A stretch of DNA of 49,019 nt from Lachnospiraceae bacterium (GCA_017551665.1 JAFZLB010000086.1:1-49019); one strand, 5' to 3'. Counted from the stretch's first letter, positions 8,366 to 16,526 are shown. Made by a program: numbers and translations. Notes: generated by a model not told the origin, from the letters alone.

Positions 8366-9373
8366 TCAGTATACGCTCCAGCTCTTCGGAATGAACAGTT
8401 CCTGATAACGGGAAATGGCGAAACGGTCCGTCATGCCGCTGATATAATCACAGACCACCCGTTCCTTCGGTTCTCCCGCTTCCATCATATCACGCAGATA
8501 GGGCGGAAAGACCTCCGTATGATCGAAGTAATAGGTGTACAGCGTCTTGACCATCTCAATCGCCTTCCCCTCCTCCGACTTGGCCTTCGGGTTGGTGTAA
8601 ACGCGCTCAAACATAAAGCTGCGCAGGCGCATTGTGGCCTTGTACACCTCCTCGTCCATCGTGACATCATCCTTCCCCTCGCTCTGCGTGATGATGCTGG
8701 TGAAAATCGTGTCGAACCAGTCATCCGTGGAATAGCCGAGGATGTCCCCGATGTCCTTCGGAATCTCCTCCAGGGAAAGAATACCGCCGCGGACAGCGTC
8801 CTCCGCGTCATGATGCAGGTAGCAGATTTTATCGGACAGCCGGACCACCCTGCCCTCCAGCGTTGCGGGGCTCAGTTCCATCTCGTGATTCAGGATGCCG
8901 TCCCGCACCTCAAAGGTCAGGTTCAGCCCTTTTCCTAATTTTTCCAGGCGTTCCACAATCCTGAGGCTCTGTTCGTTATGCGCAAAGCCCAAAGGACAGA
9001 CGTCACGAAGGGCCCGCTCCCCGGCGTGGCCGAAGGGGGTGTGCCCGAGATCATGCCCGAGGGCAATGGCCTCCGCCAGATCCTCGTTCAGCTTAAGCGC
9101 ACGGGTGATGGTGCGGGCGTTCTGCGCCACCTCCAGGGAATGCGTCATCCGCGTACGGTAATGATCTCCGTGCGGCGTCAGAAAGACCTGCGTTTTGTCC
9201 TTGAGTCTGCGGAAGGAATTGGAATACAGAATGCGGTCGCGGTCCCGCTGAAAGGCAGGCCGGATCTCGCAGGGCTTTTCCTCCCGTTCGCGACCCTTTG
9301 ACGAGTCGGAAAAAGAAGCATAAGGCGAAAGTATCTCATGTTCTCTTTGTTCGAGTATTTCACGAATCCGCAT
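8366..9373 (-). CDS. dgt: Deoxyguanosinetriphosphate triphosphohydrolase-like HD protein
   Basis: A 335-residue dNTP triphosphohydrolase of the HD superfamily. These enzymes cleave dGTP (or other dNTPs) to nucleoside and triphosphate and limit nucleotide pools. The N-terminal RDRDRILYSNSFRRLKDKTQV segment, the histidine in RTRMTHSLEVAQ, and ALGHDLGHTPFGHAGE carry the metal-binding histidines and aspartate. It heads the dgt-dnaG-rpoD operon. The ATG at 9373 is preceded by GGGAGGG, and that ribosome site is paired in a stem-loop with sequence further upstream. Substrate specificity cannot be read from sequence. Confidence 0.94.
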   Translation of the reverse strand: MRIREILEQREHEILSPYASFSDSSKGREREEKPCEIRPAFQRDRDRILYSNSFRRLKDKTQVFLTPHGDHYRTRMTHSLEVAQNARTITRALKLNEDLAEAIALGHDLGHTPFGHAGERALRDVCPLGFAHNEQSLRIVERLEKLGKGLNLTFEVRDGILNHEMELSPATLEGRVVRLSDKICYLHHDAEDAVRGGILSLEEIPKDIGDILGYSTDDWFDTIFTSIITQSEGKDDVTMDEEVYKATMRLRSFMFERVYTNPKAKSEEGKAIEMVKTLYTYYFDHTEVFPPYLRDMMEAGEPKERVVCDYISGMTDRFAISRYQELFIPKSWSVY

Positions 9374-9379
9374 GGCATT

Positions 9380-9412
9380 CCCTCCCGTATGTTACATTCG
9401 GTGCCGGGAGGG
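9380..9412 (-). promoter_or_regulatory. Stem-loop covering the dgt ribosome-binding site
   Basis: CCCTCCCG at 9380-9387 and CGGGAGGG at 9405-9412 pair perfectly over 8 bp with a 17-base loop. In the minus-strand mRNA the proximal arm is the dgt Shine-Dalgarno itself, six bases before the ATG. Read on the plus strand the same hairpin is followed by a run of seven T, but no plus-strand gene precedes it. Confidence 0.5.
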
Positions 9413-9424
9413 AGATTCCTTTTT

Positions 9425-9736
9425 TTATTTTTGGGAAAATGTAGAAAGATACTGCTCGTTCATCCAGCGGACGGCTTCGTCCATGCCTTCCTCGGAGAAG
9501 GGGAAGCTTTGTTCCAGGATGTCCTCCGCCGGGGTTTTCGCGTAGGCAAAGGGCTCCGGCCAGACGCTGGCCTTCAGCAAAGCGTCCGCCTGCACCGACG
9601 GATCCTTGTAGGCAACATGCTCCAGCGGCTCCCTTGCCACACGATAGCGCATCCCCCCAAGGGAACCGAAATAAGCCTCACCGTAGGTGTAATGGCTTAA
9701 GCCCCAGAGGGATGCGCGTGAAATTTCATTAGCCAT
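9425..9736 (-). CDS. Conserved-looking hypothetical protein, about 103 aa
   Basis: A small soluble protein that I do not recognise. It is rich in aromatic residues near its N terminus (LWGLSHYTYGEAYFGSLGG) and has no signal peptide or membrane segment. I chose the ATG at 9736 because its A is also the last base of the TGA of the upstream DUF6465 gene, an overlap typical of coupled translation. A TTG one codon upstream is possible. It is probably co-transcribed with the DUF6465 gene. Confidence 0.6.
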   Translation of the reverse strand: MANEISRASLWGLSHYTYGEAYFGSLGGMRYRVAREPLEHVAYKDPSVQADALLKASVWPEPFAYAKTPAEDILEQSFPFSEEGMDEAVRWMNEQYLSTFSQK

Positions 9737-10200
9737 CAAAGGAACACCCGGCCGGTCTCGTCGTGATTGACGACATAATACGCGGCGCGGTCCTGCGGCT
9801 TGACATAGACGCGGAGCGTTTTGATCGAACGGGGATTGCCGCCCTTGTCCGCGTAATCCGTGCGGGCTTTTTCCACGATATCGTCAATCCGCAATTCGTT
9901 GTCGTCAAACTGCAGAAAGACCTCGGTCTTCGCCATGGCCTTCGCCGTTTTGTCCAGCGTCTCGCGGATGGCGGGCTCCGCCTTTTCCTTTGCCTTCTTC
10001 AGTGCGGGCTCTGCTTTCTCGCGCGCCTTTTTGATCGTCGGCTCCGCCTTTTCCTTCGCTTTTTTCAGCGCGGGCTCCGCCTTCTCTTTCGCTTTCTTCA
10101 GGGCCGGTTCCGCTTTTTCCTTTGCCTTCTTCAGCGCCGGTTCCGCCTTGTCCTTTGCCTGCTGCATCATTTCCTTGATGGTCTTTTCCGTATCAGCCAT
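9736..10200 (-). CDS. DUF6465-like protein with N-terminal 11-residue repeats
   Basis: A 154-residue protein. Residues about 13-78 consist of six copies of an 11-residue unit (KKAKEKAEPAL), predicted as a long charged amphipathic helix resembling LEA or phasin-like proteins. Residues about 85-154 (FLQFDDNELRIDDIVEKA ... LRVYVKPQDRAAYYVVN) match what I remember of DUF6465, a small domain common in Lachnospiraceae with no known function. The ATG at 10200 follows GGGAGGAG. It has its own promoter upstream and overlaps the next gene by one base. Confidence 0.75.
   Translation of the reverse strand: MADTEKTIKEMMQQAKDKAEPALKKAKEKAEPALKKAKEKAEPALKKAKEKAEPTIKKAREKAEPALKKAKEKAEPAIRETLDKTAKAMAKTEVFLQFDDNELRIDDIVEKARTDYADKGGNPRSIKTLRVYVKPQDRAAYYVVNHDETGRVFL
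9967..10164 (-). repeat. Six tandem 33-bp coding repeats
   Basis: The DNA repeats with a 33-base period, encoding the 11-residue units KKAKEKAEPAL and variants inside the DUF6465-like gene. Synonymous differences between units show it is not a very recent expansion. Copy number may vary between strains. Confidence 0.8.
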
Positions 10201-10239
10201 AATCCCTCTCCTCCCTGTATGCGTTACGGATACACAGAC

Positions 10240-10268
10240 AGTATAAAAGAAAAAGGGGAAGCATGCAA
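10240..10268 (-). promoter_or_regulatory. Promoter of the DUF6465-like gene
   Basis: On the minus strand TTGCAT (10268-10263), a 17-base spacer and TATACT (10245-10240) form a plausible sigma-A promoter about 40 bases before the ATG at 10200. Confidence 0.6.
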
Positions 10269-10271
10269 GTG

Positions 10272-10338
10272 CGGGCCACGCGGGCTCGTCGCGATTTGCT
10301 TCGCAAATCCCGACTACGCGGCTGTCGCCGCATGCCCG
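10272..10338. repeat. Nested intergenic hairpin (array locus 1)
   Basis: Successive paired arms CGGGC/GCCCG, CGCG/CGCG, GTCG/CGAC and GATTTGC/GCAAATC are nested around a TTC loop, separated by small internal loops. It sits between the MCP terminator hairpin and the DUF6465 promoter. The architecture resembles the nested hairpins near 15.85, 16.06 and 42.2 kb. Confidence 0.65.
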
Positions 10339-10352
10339 AAAAACAAAACGAC

Positions 10353-10382
10353 GGCGGGAATCTGTAAACAGTTCCCACCGCC
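10353..10382 (-). terminator. Intrinsic terminator downstream of the MCP gene
   Basis: GGCGGGAA and TTCCCACCGCC pair around an inner CTGT/ACAG, and the stem is followed on the minus strand by GTTTTGTTTTT. It lies 37 bases after the MCP stop codon. Confidence 0.8.
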
Positions 10383-10419
10383 ATTTGTTTTTCAGTCGCG
10401 TGGCTTGTGTGCTACGCGC

Positions 10420-12171
10420 TTACTCGATTACGAATTTGGCTACCAAATCATTCAGCGAATCGGACTGCGTGGACAGTTCCTGCGAAATCGCGCTGGATTC
10501 CTGCGCGCTTGCCGCGTTGGACTGCACCACCTGCGAAATCTGCTCGATGCCCTTGTCGATCTCGTTCATCGCCTCGGACTGCTGCTGCGCCACCTCGGAG
10601 TTCTGCGTCATGATTTCCTGGATCTCGTCGATGCCTTCCATGACCTTCTGCAGCGCCTGGTTCGTCTCTTCCACAACCGTGTTGCCTTCGTTGACGTTCT
10701 CGATCGTCATGTCGATGAGTTCCTTGGTGTGGCTGGCCGCCTCCGCGGACTGCCCCGCCAGCTTCCGGATTTCATCGGCAACAACCGCAAAGCCCTTGCC
10801 CGACTGTCCCGCTCTCGCCGCCTCGATGGATGCGTTCAGGGACAGCAGGTTCGTCTGGGAAGCGATGTCCGCAATCGTGTTGGAAATCTCGGCGATCTGG
10901 GAAGAGGCTTCCGTGATCTTCGCCATGGCCTGCACCACATGCGACATGTGCTCCGCGCCTTCGTCCGTACTTGCCTTGACGTCTCTTGCCACACGCGCGC
11001 CGTTTTCGACGGATTCCGAAAGCACCTTCGTCTGTTCCACAACGGTCTGGACGCTGGCCGTCAGTTCTTCCACGGAAGCGGACTGGTCGGTCGCGCCTTC
11101 CGCAAGATCCTGTGCACCCTGGCTCATATTTGTCGCACCCGTGGACACCTGTCCGGACGCGTTCTTGATATCTCCCATCGTGCCGGCAAGGCTGTCACGG
11201 AATTTACGGATCTCCTGCGCGATCGGAAGGAAGTCACCGATGTAGCATTCCGGATTGCGGGAACCGTGCACCAGGTCGCCGCCGCCTAAGCGGTGCATCA
11301 CATCCTGCAGGTCCGCCACGATGCCGTGCAGCACTTCCGTGGAGGTCCGCATGCTGTCGGAGAGATGACCCAGCTCGTCATCGGACTCATAATTGATTTC
11401 CAGATTCAGATTGCCCTTGGACATTTCTTCCGCGGCGTTCGCCACTTCGTTCACCGGCGTGACAATGCCGTAGGTCAGTTTCTTCTTGCCGTCGTTGACG
11501 GTGATAAAGAGCAGTACCACAAGAATGACAGCCACAACGGAGCAGACGATGGCAATGATGAGTGCCGTCATGTAGGCGCTGCTCGCCTGATCCTGGGCAA
11601 TCTCATTGATGTTCAGAATATCGTCCTTCAGCTCCGTCAGACCGGGAACAATGGTTGCTTCAAATTCCTCGTAAAGAGCGGCATCCGAAGCCCCCTCGTT
11701 GACCATTGCGATCCAGGTGCCGGCACCGTTCACCACGCGTTCATAGGTTTCATAAAGCTCTGCCACAATATCACTGGAGGGATACATTTCCTTCAGTGCT
11801 TCAATCGCCTCCTTCAGCTGCCCGGAGTCGTTTGTCGCTGCTTCCAGCCTCGCCGCCTTGGCCGATTCCTGGCCTTCCGGAATGGCGATGATGTAACAGA
11901 CATTCTTCGCCAGGGACTGCATGGCACCTCTGGCATTCGAAACCTCCAGTGCGGTTTCGTAATAATGCGTGTACATCGTCCGGTACTGGAAGACGCAGTA
12001 GACCACGGTGAAGATCAGCGCCAAAGACGCCACAAGCATCATGATCAGCAGCCGGTTGAAAACGTAGGAGAATTTGTTCTCCACCTTCATGTGTTTCAGT
12101 TTCAGTGCATTGATGCCGAAACCACCGCCGCCGCTTACGGGCGCCGCACTTCTTGTTTTTTCCTTCGCCAT
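10420..12171 (-). CDS. Methyl-accepting chemotaxis protein
   Basis: A 583-residue transmembrane chemoreceptor that signals to CheA/CheW. After a Gly-rich cytoplasmic start there is a first membrane helix (about residues 38-60, [19 protein letters not shown]). A helical extracellular sensor of about 140 residues follows, resembling a four-helix bundle. Then come a second helix (about 195-220), a HAMP segment ([16 protein letters not shown]), and the signalling hairpin with the conserved tip [29 protein letters not shown]. There is no CheR-docking pentapeptide at the C terminus. I chose ATG 12171 because AGGAGGAG precedes it by seven bases; an in-frame start upstream lacks such a site. No other chemotaxis gene is in the window. 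The ligand is unknown. Confidence 0.95.
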   Translation of the reverse strand: MAKEKTRSAAPVSGGGGFGINALKLKHMKVENKFSYVFNRLLIMMLVASLALIFTVVYCVFQYRTMYTHYYETALEVSNARGAMQSLAKNVCYIIAIPEGQESAKAARLEAATNDSGQLKEAIEALKEMYPSSDIVAELYETYERVVNGAGTWIAMVNEGASDAALYEEFEATIVPGLTELKDDILNINEIAQDQASSAYMTALIIAIVCSVVAVILVVLLFITVNDGKKKLTYGIVTPVNEVANAAEEMSKGNLNLEINYESDDELGHLSDSMRTSTEVLHGIVADLQDVMHRLGGGDLVHGSRNPECYIGDFLPIAQEIRKFRDSLAGTMGDIKNASGQVSTGATNMSQGAQDLAEGATDQSASVEELTASVQTVVEQTKVLSESVENGARVARDVKASTDEGAEHMSHVVQAMAKITEASSQIAEISNTIADIASQTNLLSLNASIEAARAGQSGKGFAVVADEIRKLAGQSAEAASHTKELIDMTIENVNEGNTVVEETNQALQKVMEGIDEIQEIMTQNSEVAQQQSEAMNEIDKGIEQISQVVQSNAASAQESSAISQELSTQSDSLNDLVAKFVIE

Positions 12172-12383
12172 AGTTTTCTCCTCCTGTGAATTAAATAAAT
12201 GAATACAGACATACGCCATCCATATCCCAACATGTATCTTTGTTATCGGACGCCTTTTGCAGAATGATTAGACTTTTGGCGATATTTTTTCAAAAAAATC
12301 GAAAATAATTTTTCAAAGCCTCGATTTTTGATAAAATTCTTCGCATGTTTACATTTTCATCTCGCCCGATAGAGAAACCAATC
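12172..12383. other. AT-rich intergenic region upstream of the MCP gene
   Basis: AT-rich, with A- and T-runs between 12270 and 12340. It presumably holds the MCP promoter, but I see no convincing sigma-A or sigma-D pair and no gene. Confidence 0.5.
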
Positions 12384-12413
12384 AAAAAAACAGCGCAGTG
12401 ACGCGCTGTTTTT
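12384..12413 (-). terminator. Intrinsic terminator of the M29 aminopeptidase gene
   Basis: AAAAACAGCGC and GCGCTGTTTTT pair perfectly over 11 bp with a six-base loop. On the minus strand the stem ends in seven T. It lies 68 bases beyond the aminopeptidase stop codon. Confidence 0.9.
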
Positions 12414-12480
12414 CATTTTCTGAAAATATATATATTTGTATATGATTCTTTATTTAACTTCTCACCATTGCATTTTCATG

Positions 12481-13719
12481 TCAGAAGACAAAATTCCCCT
12501 CCCGGAAGACCGGCGTTCTCGTACCGTCCTCCGCCAAGCCGTCAATCTGCATATCCTGCGTGCCGAACATGAAGTCCACATGCTGGTCGGACTCATTGGC
12601 ATCGTGCGCCTTCAGTTCCTCAATGCTCATGCCCTCCCCGCCCTTGAGGTTCTTCGGGTAAGGCCTGCCCAGGGCCAGATGGCAGGAAGCGTTCTCGTCA
12701 TACAGCGTCTTGTAAAACAGGATGCCGGATTGGGAAATCGGCGAATCGTATGGCACCAGCGCCACCTCGCCGAAGGAACGGGTGCCCTCATCCGTGTCAA
12801 GAAGCTTTGCGAGGCGGTCTTCTCCCTCGTCCGCGCCGTGCTCCGTCACGCGGCCGTCCTTCACCTTCAGCCAGAGCCCCTTGATCAGACCACCCTGGTA
12901 ATCCAGCGGCATGGAAGCCTTCACATAGCCCTCCATCCTTGTCCTTGACGGCATGGTGAAGATCTCCTCCGTCGGGATGTTCGGATTGAAGCGGATGCCG
13001 GACTGCGTGACGCTGCCGCCGCCGCTCCAGATGTGATCCTTCACGAGACCCACCGTAAGGTCAGTTCCCGACTGTTCGCTTTTGAAATGCAGGGCGTGGA
13101 AATTGAAATCGTTCATTTTCTTTGCCCGCTCCATCAGCGTCGCGTTATGCTCCGCCCATTCCTGCAGCGCGTCCTCCCCTTCCCGGACGCGGCTGACCGC
13201 ATACAGCAGATCGGAAAGCCGCTCCATCGCTTCCTCTTCAGGCAGTTCCGGAAAAACCACCTTTGCCCATTCCGTGCTCGGCAGGCTGATGACGCACCAC
13301 TGCGCACGGTTCGTCATGTAAAAGCGGTTCAGTTCCCCCATTTTCTTCGCGCTGGCCTGTGACAGTGCCTGCATCTTTTCGGGATCCACGTCTTTGTTGA
13401 CCCCGGGGATATCGCTCTTGATGCTTAAGAAACAGCAGCCCTCGCCCTGCCGGTAGGTTTCCCGCGCTACAATCCAGTCCGGAATGTCGCAGAGCGTTTC
13501 CGTTGACTGCTTTAAGTAATGCGTCCTTGTGACCAGCTCGTCCCGCCAGTCCACCATCACCTTCTTTGCGCCGGCCGCATAGGCCTCCTCCACGCACATG
13601 CGCACAAAGGCCGCGTCCCGTACGTTGGCACCGATGATGAGGCTCTGTCCCTCCTGCAAATTGATCCCCTGCCGGATGGCAAGATTTGCGAATGTTTTCT
13701 GCATGTTCTCTGTTACCAT
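12481..13719 (-). CDS. Aminopeptidase, M29 family
   Basis: A 412-residue cytosolic metallo-aminopeptidase of the AmpS/PepS type, releasing N-terminal residues from peptides. Typical family features are the N-terminal lobe (LIIGANVRDAAFVRMCVEEAYAAGA), the GYVKAS and GGLIKGLWLKVKDGRV segments, and the C-terminal core with GEVALVPYDSPIS, LFYKTLYDENASCHLALG and SDQHVDFMFG. The ATG at 13719 follows a GGGAGGG site. A likely extended -10 element (TGTTATGAT) lies at 13769-13761. It is monocistronic with its own terminator. Together with Opp and PepF elsewhere in the window it fits peptide use as a nutrient. Confidence 0.93.
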   Translation of the reverse strand: MVTENMQKTFANLAIRQGINLQEGQSLIIGANVRDAAFVRMCVEEAYAAGAKKVMVDWRDELVTRTHYLKQSTETLCDIPDWIVARETYRQGEGCCFLSIKSDIPGVNKDVDPEKMQALSQASAKKMGELNRFYMTNRAQWCVISLPSTEWAKVVFPELPEEEAMERLSDLLYAVSRVREGEDALQEWAEHNATLMERAKKMNDFNFHALHFKSEQSGTDLTVGLVKDHIWSGGGSVTQSGIRFNPNIPTEEIFTMPSRTRMEGYVKASMPLDYQGGLIKGLWLKVKDGRVTEHGADEGEDRLAKLLDTDEGTRSFGEVALVPYDSPISQSGILFYKTLYDENASCHLALGRPYPKNLKGGEGMSIEELKAHDANESDQHVDFMFGTQDMQIDGLAEDGTRTPVFREGNFVF

Positions 13720-13868
13720 GAATCAACCCTCCCCCCTTGTGTTCCAACGTTCCGTACTCCATCATAACACGCGCGCCTGCGGATTCATACCATTATCTAT
13801 CATTTTTGAAAAGAAAAATTCCGGGCATTACGATTTTGAGAACCTTTCTTGAAAATCGCGGAAATTCT

Positions 13869-13897
13869 TTGACAGTTTGTATATTTTTCTGTATAAA
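13869..13897 (+). promoter_or_regulatory. Sigma-A promoter of the HD-GYP gene
   Basis: TTGACA (13869-13874), a 17-base spacer and TATAAA (13892-13897) precede the gene's ATG by about 37 bases. Confidence 0.85.
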
Positions 13898-13934
13898 AAA
13901 CATATCACGGTGGTCTGTTCGAGGGGAGGAACGG

Positions 13935-15821
13935 ATGATGGCGGATACGGATATGAGACGTGAACTCACCCGTTACGCGGATCTGACGGTCTGGATTCGT
14001 GAGCTTTCCGCGCCAAAACTGAGGACGGTGGACAGCGCGGAGGATTACCGCAAAAAGCTCCTGCGGAATTTCTCACGCATCGGTGAACTGGCCAGGATCA
14101 ACGCCGGTATTCTTGACACTTACGTCTTTCCCCTGCTGAAGGACGACCGTCTGCTGACACGTCAGGAAATCGATGATCTTCTGTATTTCTGTGACCGGCT
14201 CCAGGATGCCTATCGCATGGAAAACATCGACGTGCCCATTCTCTTCAAGGTGGCCGAACGGCTTCTGCAGGACGCGGACCGCAAAGCGGATGAAGCACTT
14301 ACCGTTCGTGCCCTGGATGAGTTTGTGACCGCAACCTATGCCATGCTGGAACTGACGGACCGCTTCACCTCCTTTGACGGCACCTTCCTGTCCTGCAGGG
14401 ATGCCGGGTTGAAGGCGGCTGCGCGTCTTCTTTCTTACCTGGACAAAGAGCATTTCGAGGCTCTCCCCGATGACGCGTCAAGGGAAATTGTCCTCGTGGC
14501 ATCCCGTTATGTCATCTCCATGTACCAGCACCCCCAGGGAAAGCCGGATCCCGGCCTCGCCACACAGGGCATGGCCGTTCTCCGTCAGGCACTGCAGATT
14601 GCAAAAGATCCCTGGTACACGGAGCGGATGCCCTCCTATGACTGGCGTTATCATGTGTTCCGCACGCTGGAGTACTTCAGCACCATGACCGAATTTTATA
14701 ACGAAATCGGCTTAAGCACGGAGCAGCTGGACGAAATCTATCATTACACCGGACAGATGATGGTGTTGCAAAACACGGACAGAGCCTGTTACGCGGAACT
14801 CCTCTCAGAAGACCTGCAGCAGCTCATCTGGTACCGCAACGCCTGTCTGACCGGACAGATTCCTCCGGAAGCCTATCACAAAGAGCTGATCCGGCTTTCC
14901 GTCATCTCCACCCACGGGGAACCCACCTTCGAAGAAAGCATCCTGCCGACGCTGGCCCCGCTGGAATACCTGCTGAGCCTGCGGGGAAAAACACCGAACG
15001 CGGAACAGGAGCGGACACTGACCACGTTTTACCGGCAGATCATTTCCCATATGCACCGTGTACCCAAACACGGCAGCTTTACCTATCTGCTGAGCGACGT
15101 ACTCTGTCTCCTGATGCATTTCATTGATGTGCCCGGCGCCATGAGCTTTGAAAACTTCTGCATGTGCCTCATGGCCGCCATGCACCCGCCGACCTACGCG
15201 CATTCCGTCAGCGTCGCCAATTTAACCGCCTGCATCACAAGGCATTTGTTCCACCGGCAGCCGGAGCTTTTCACTTCGGTGCCCGGTTATCCGGACGAAG
15301 CGCAGCTTGTGGATTTCGCCTGGCACGCGGCGGCCTGCCATGACATCGGCAAGCTCTTTATCCTCGAGACCATCATGACCTACGGCAGGGATCTCTTTGA
15401 CTGGGAATTCCGCTGGATTCAGACGCATCCGGCCTTTGGGGCTTATCTCCTTTCGCTCCACGAAAAGACGAAGCCCTACGCTTCCGTGGCCCACGGCCAT
15501 CACCGCTGGCATGACAACAAAGGCGGCTATCCGGCCGACTTTGATCTGGAACAGGCCGCGGATCGCATCATCATCGAAATCGTATCCTGCGCGGACTGTA
15601 TCGACGCCTCGACGGACGATATCGGCCGCAGCTACAAACGCGGACGCACGCTGGAGGATTTCATCGAGGAACTCAAAGAAGACGGCGGCGTACGCTACGC
15701 GCCGTTCATGCTGGAACTTCTGGAAGAGGAAGAGGTTCGCAAAGACCTGCAGAGCCTGCTCTCGGAAGGCCGCGACGAAAACTACCGCCGCACCTACCGC
15801 ATCCTGGAAGACGTCATGTAA
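13935..15821 (+). CDS. HD-GYP-like phosphohydrolase with large helical N-terminal domain
   Basis: A 628-residue cytosolic protein; no signal peptide or membrane helix is seen from the chosen start. The ATG at 13935 follows GGGAGG. Residues about 1-400 are helical and unrecognised. Residues about 425-600 form an HD-GYP-like domain: the first histidine near HPPTYAHSVSVANL, then AACHDIGK, the QTHPAFGAYLL helix, HGHHRWHDNKGGYP in place of the usual HHE-DGSGYP, and VSCADCIDAST. Such domains hydrolyse cyclic di-nucleotides such as c-di-GMP, but the signature here is GGYP rather than GYP with its usual surroundings, so substrate and activity are uncertain. No GGDEF partner is nearby. It is the only large plus-strand gene in the window. 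Confidence 0.85.
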   Translation: MMADTDMRRELTRYADLTVWIRELSAPKLRTVDSAEDYRKKLLRNFSRIGELARINAGILDTYVFPLLKDDRLLTRQEIDDLLYFCDRLQDAYRMENIDVPILFKVAERLLQDADRKADEALTVRALDEFVTATYAMLELTDRFTSFDGTFLSCRDAGLKAAARLLSYLDKEHFEALPDDASREIVLVASRYVISMYQHPQGKPDPGLATQGMAVLRQALQIAKDPWYTERMPSYDWRYHVFRTLEYFSTMTEFYNEIGLSTEQLDEIYHYTGQMMVLQNTDRACYAELLSEDLQQLIWYRNACLTGQIPPEAYHKELIRLSVISTHGEPTFEESILPTLAPLEYLLSLRGKTPNAEQERTLTTFYRQIISHMHRVPKHGSFTYLLSDVLCLLMHFIDVPGAMSFENFCMCLMAAMHPPTYAHSVSVANLTACITRHLFHRQPELFTSVPGYPDEAQLVDFAWHAAACHDIGKLFILETIMTYGRDLFDWEFRWIQTHPAFGAYLLSLHEKTKPYASVAHGHHRWHDNKGGYPADFDLEQAADRIIIEIVSCADCIDASTDDIGRSYKRGRTLEDFIEELKEDGGVRYAPFMLELLEEEEVRKDLQSLLSEGRDENYRRTYRILEDVM

Positions 15822-15832
15822 AAAACTTCACA

Positions 15833-15848
15833 AACTGCGGAAGAAGGG
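15833..15848. repeat. 16-bp duplicate of the tRNA-Leu(TAA) 3' end
   Basis: AACTGCGGAAGAAGGG occurs here and again at 15973-15988, where 13 of the 16 bases are the 3' end of the tRNA-Leu gene. The two copies flank the three hairpins at 15848-15972. A duplicated tRNA 3' end is the classical footprint of an integration (att) event, though no integrase is present. Confidence 0.55.
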
Positions 15849-15972
15849 GCGCTGGACGTCCGGGGGACGTCCGCTTAGCGCCGACCGGATCGGAGCGGAG
15901 ACCTTGAACCCGTTCAAGGACACTGCTCCGTATTGCATGAAAAGACTCCCCATCTTGGGGAGTCTTTCATGC
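15848..15972. repeat. Three tandem intergenic hairpins (array locus 2)
   Basis: Three stem-loops lie nearly end to end. The first is at 15848-15882 (GGCGCT/AGCGCC with inner GGACGTCC/GGACGTCC). The second is at 15891-15930 (CGGAGC/GCTCCG with inner CCTTGAA/TTCAAGG and a 5x5 internal loop). The third is at 15935-15972 (GCATGAAA/TTTCATGC with GACTCCCC/GGGGAGTC). They fill the space between the HD-GYP gene and the tRNA. Confidence 0.75.
15935..15972. terminator. Long hairpin, probable bidirectional terminator
   Basis: A stem of about 16 bp with one bulged base and a three-to-four-base loop. It lies between the convergent HD-GYP and tRNA-Leu genes. On the minus strand it ends GGGGAGTC followed by TTTT, suiting tRNA-Leu transcription. 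The T-run is short. Confidence 0.6.
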
Positions 15973-15975
15973 AAC

Positions 15976-16059
15976 TGCGGAAGAAGGGACTTGAACCCTC
16001 ACGACATTGCTGTCACTAGATCCTTAGTCTAGCTCGTCTGCCAGTTCCGACACTTCCGC
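15976..16059 (-). tRNA. tRNA-Leu (anticodon TAA)
   Basis: Minus-strand acceptor arms GCGGAAG and CTTCCGC pair and are followed by discriminator A; CCA is not encoded. The anticodon stem CTAGA/TCTAG holds loop CTAAGGA, giving anticodon TAA. A long variable arm, as expected for Leu, and the T-arm GGGTTCAAGTCCC are present. It reads UUA (and UUG) codons. Confidence 0.95.
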
Positions 16060-16062
16060 GAG

Positions 16063-16259
16063 TCGTGTCCAATCGCATGCAGATGAAACTTCACCTGACA
16101 CGAAAGCCTCAGGATTGCTTCGTTGCTTTGCAACTCCCGCAATCCTGACACGAGCACGCGGAATCCGCGCTATCGCGCTTCTTCCTTGTGCTCGTTTACG
16201 CGGCAACTGTTCAGGCATTTGTCCGTGCAAGCACGTCCATCTGCCTGACCGCTTGCCGC
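16063..16259. repeat. Four tandem nested hairpins filling the tRNA spacer (array locus 3)
   Basis: Four hairpins occupy nearly the whole 209-base spacer. At 16063-16103 TCGTGTC pairs with GACACGA. At 16109-16148 TCAGGATTGC pairs with GCAATCCTGA, with inner GTTGC/GCAAC. At 16151-16194 the arms are CGAGCAC/GTGCTCG, inner GGAA/TTCC and GCGC/GCGC. At 16200-16259 they are GCGGCAA/TTGCCGC, inner TCAGGCA/TGCCTGA and CGTGC/GCACG. All have matched internal loops between nested stems. No reading frame is supported. Confidence 0.8.
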
Positions 16260-16268
16260 CGCTTTTCG

Positions 16269-16352
16269 TGCAGGAGAAGGGACTTGAACCCTCATGATAT
16301 TGCTATCACACGGACCTGAACCGTGCGCGTCTGCCAATTCCGCCACTCCTGC
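16269..16352 (-). tRNA. tRNA-Leu (anticodon CAG)
   Basis: Minus-strand acceptor arms GCAGGAG and CTCCTGC pair and are followed by discriminator A; CCA is not encoded. The anticodon stem CACGG/CCGTG encloses loop TTCAGGT, giving anticodon CAG. A long variable arm and GGGTTCAAGTCCC T-arm confirm Leu type. It is promoter-proximal to tRNA-Leu(TAA). Confidence 0.95.
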
Positions 16353-16366
16353 ACAGAACGTACTAT

Positions 16367-16395
16367 ATTTTATTTTCTTTGTGCAATAATGTCAA
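16367..16395 (-). promoter_or_regulatory. Promoter of the tRNA-Leu pair
   Basis: On the minus strand TTGACA (16395-16390), 17 bases, and TAAAAT (16372-16367) lie just before tRNA-Leu(CAG). Confidence 0.85.
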
Positions 16396-16438
16396 CAAGG
16401 CAAATGTAAATTTGTTGTTTATTTATATAAATAATATA

Positions 16439-16467
16439 TTGTATTTATAAATATTCTATGATATGCT
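16439..16467 (+). promoter_or_regulatory. Promoter of the 59-aa gene
   Basis: TTGTAT (16439-16444), a 17-base spacer and TATGCT (16462-16467) stand about 60 bases before the ATG at 16527. The same -10 hexamer serves the 28-aa peptide gene at 38446. Confidence 0.6.
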
Positions 16468-16526
16468 GTTCCTGTTGTATTTGTTCTGTCTGTGTGTTAC
16501 ACTTGTCGGCAAAGGAGGTGATTCCT

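Noticed and set aside
15848..15972. c-di-GMP riboswitch near the HD-GYP gene
   Set aside because: It lies downstream of the gene and lacks the conserved GEMM bases; plain hairpins fit better.
16063..16259. Additional tRNA or ROOL/OLE-type large RNA in the tRNA spacer
   Set aside because: No cloverleaf or anticodon arm can be drawn, and the spacer is too short for the known large RNAs.
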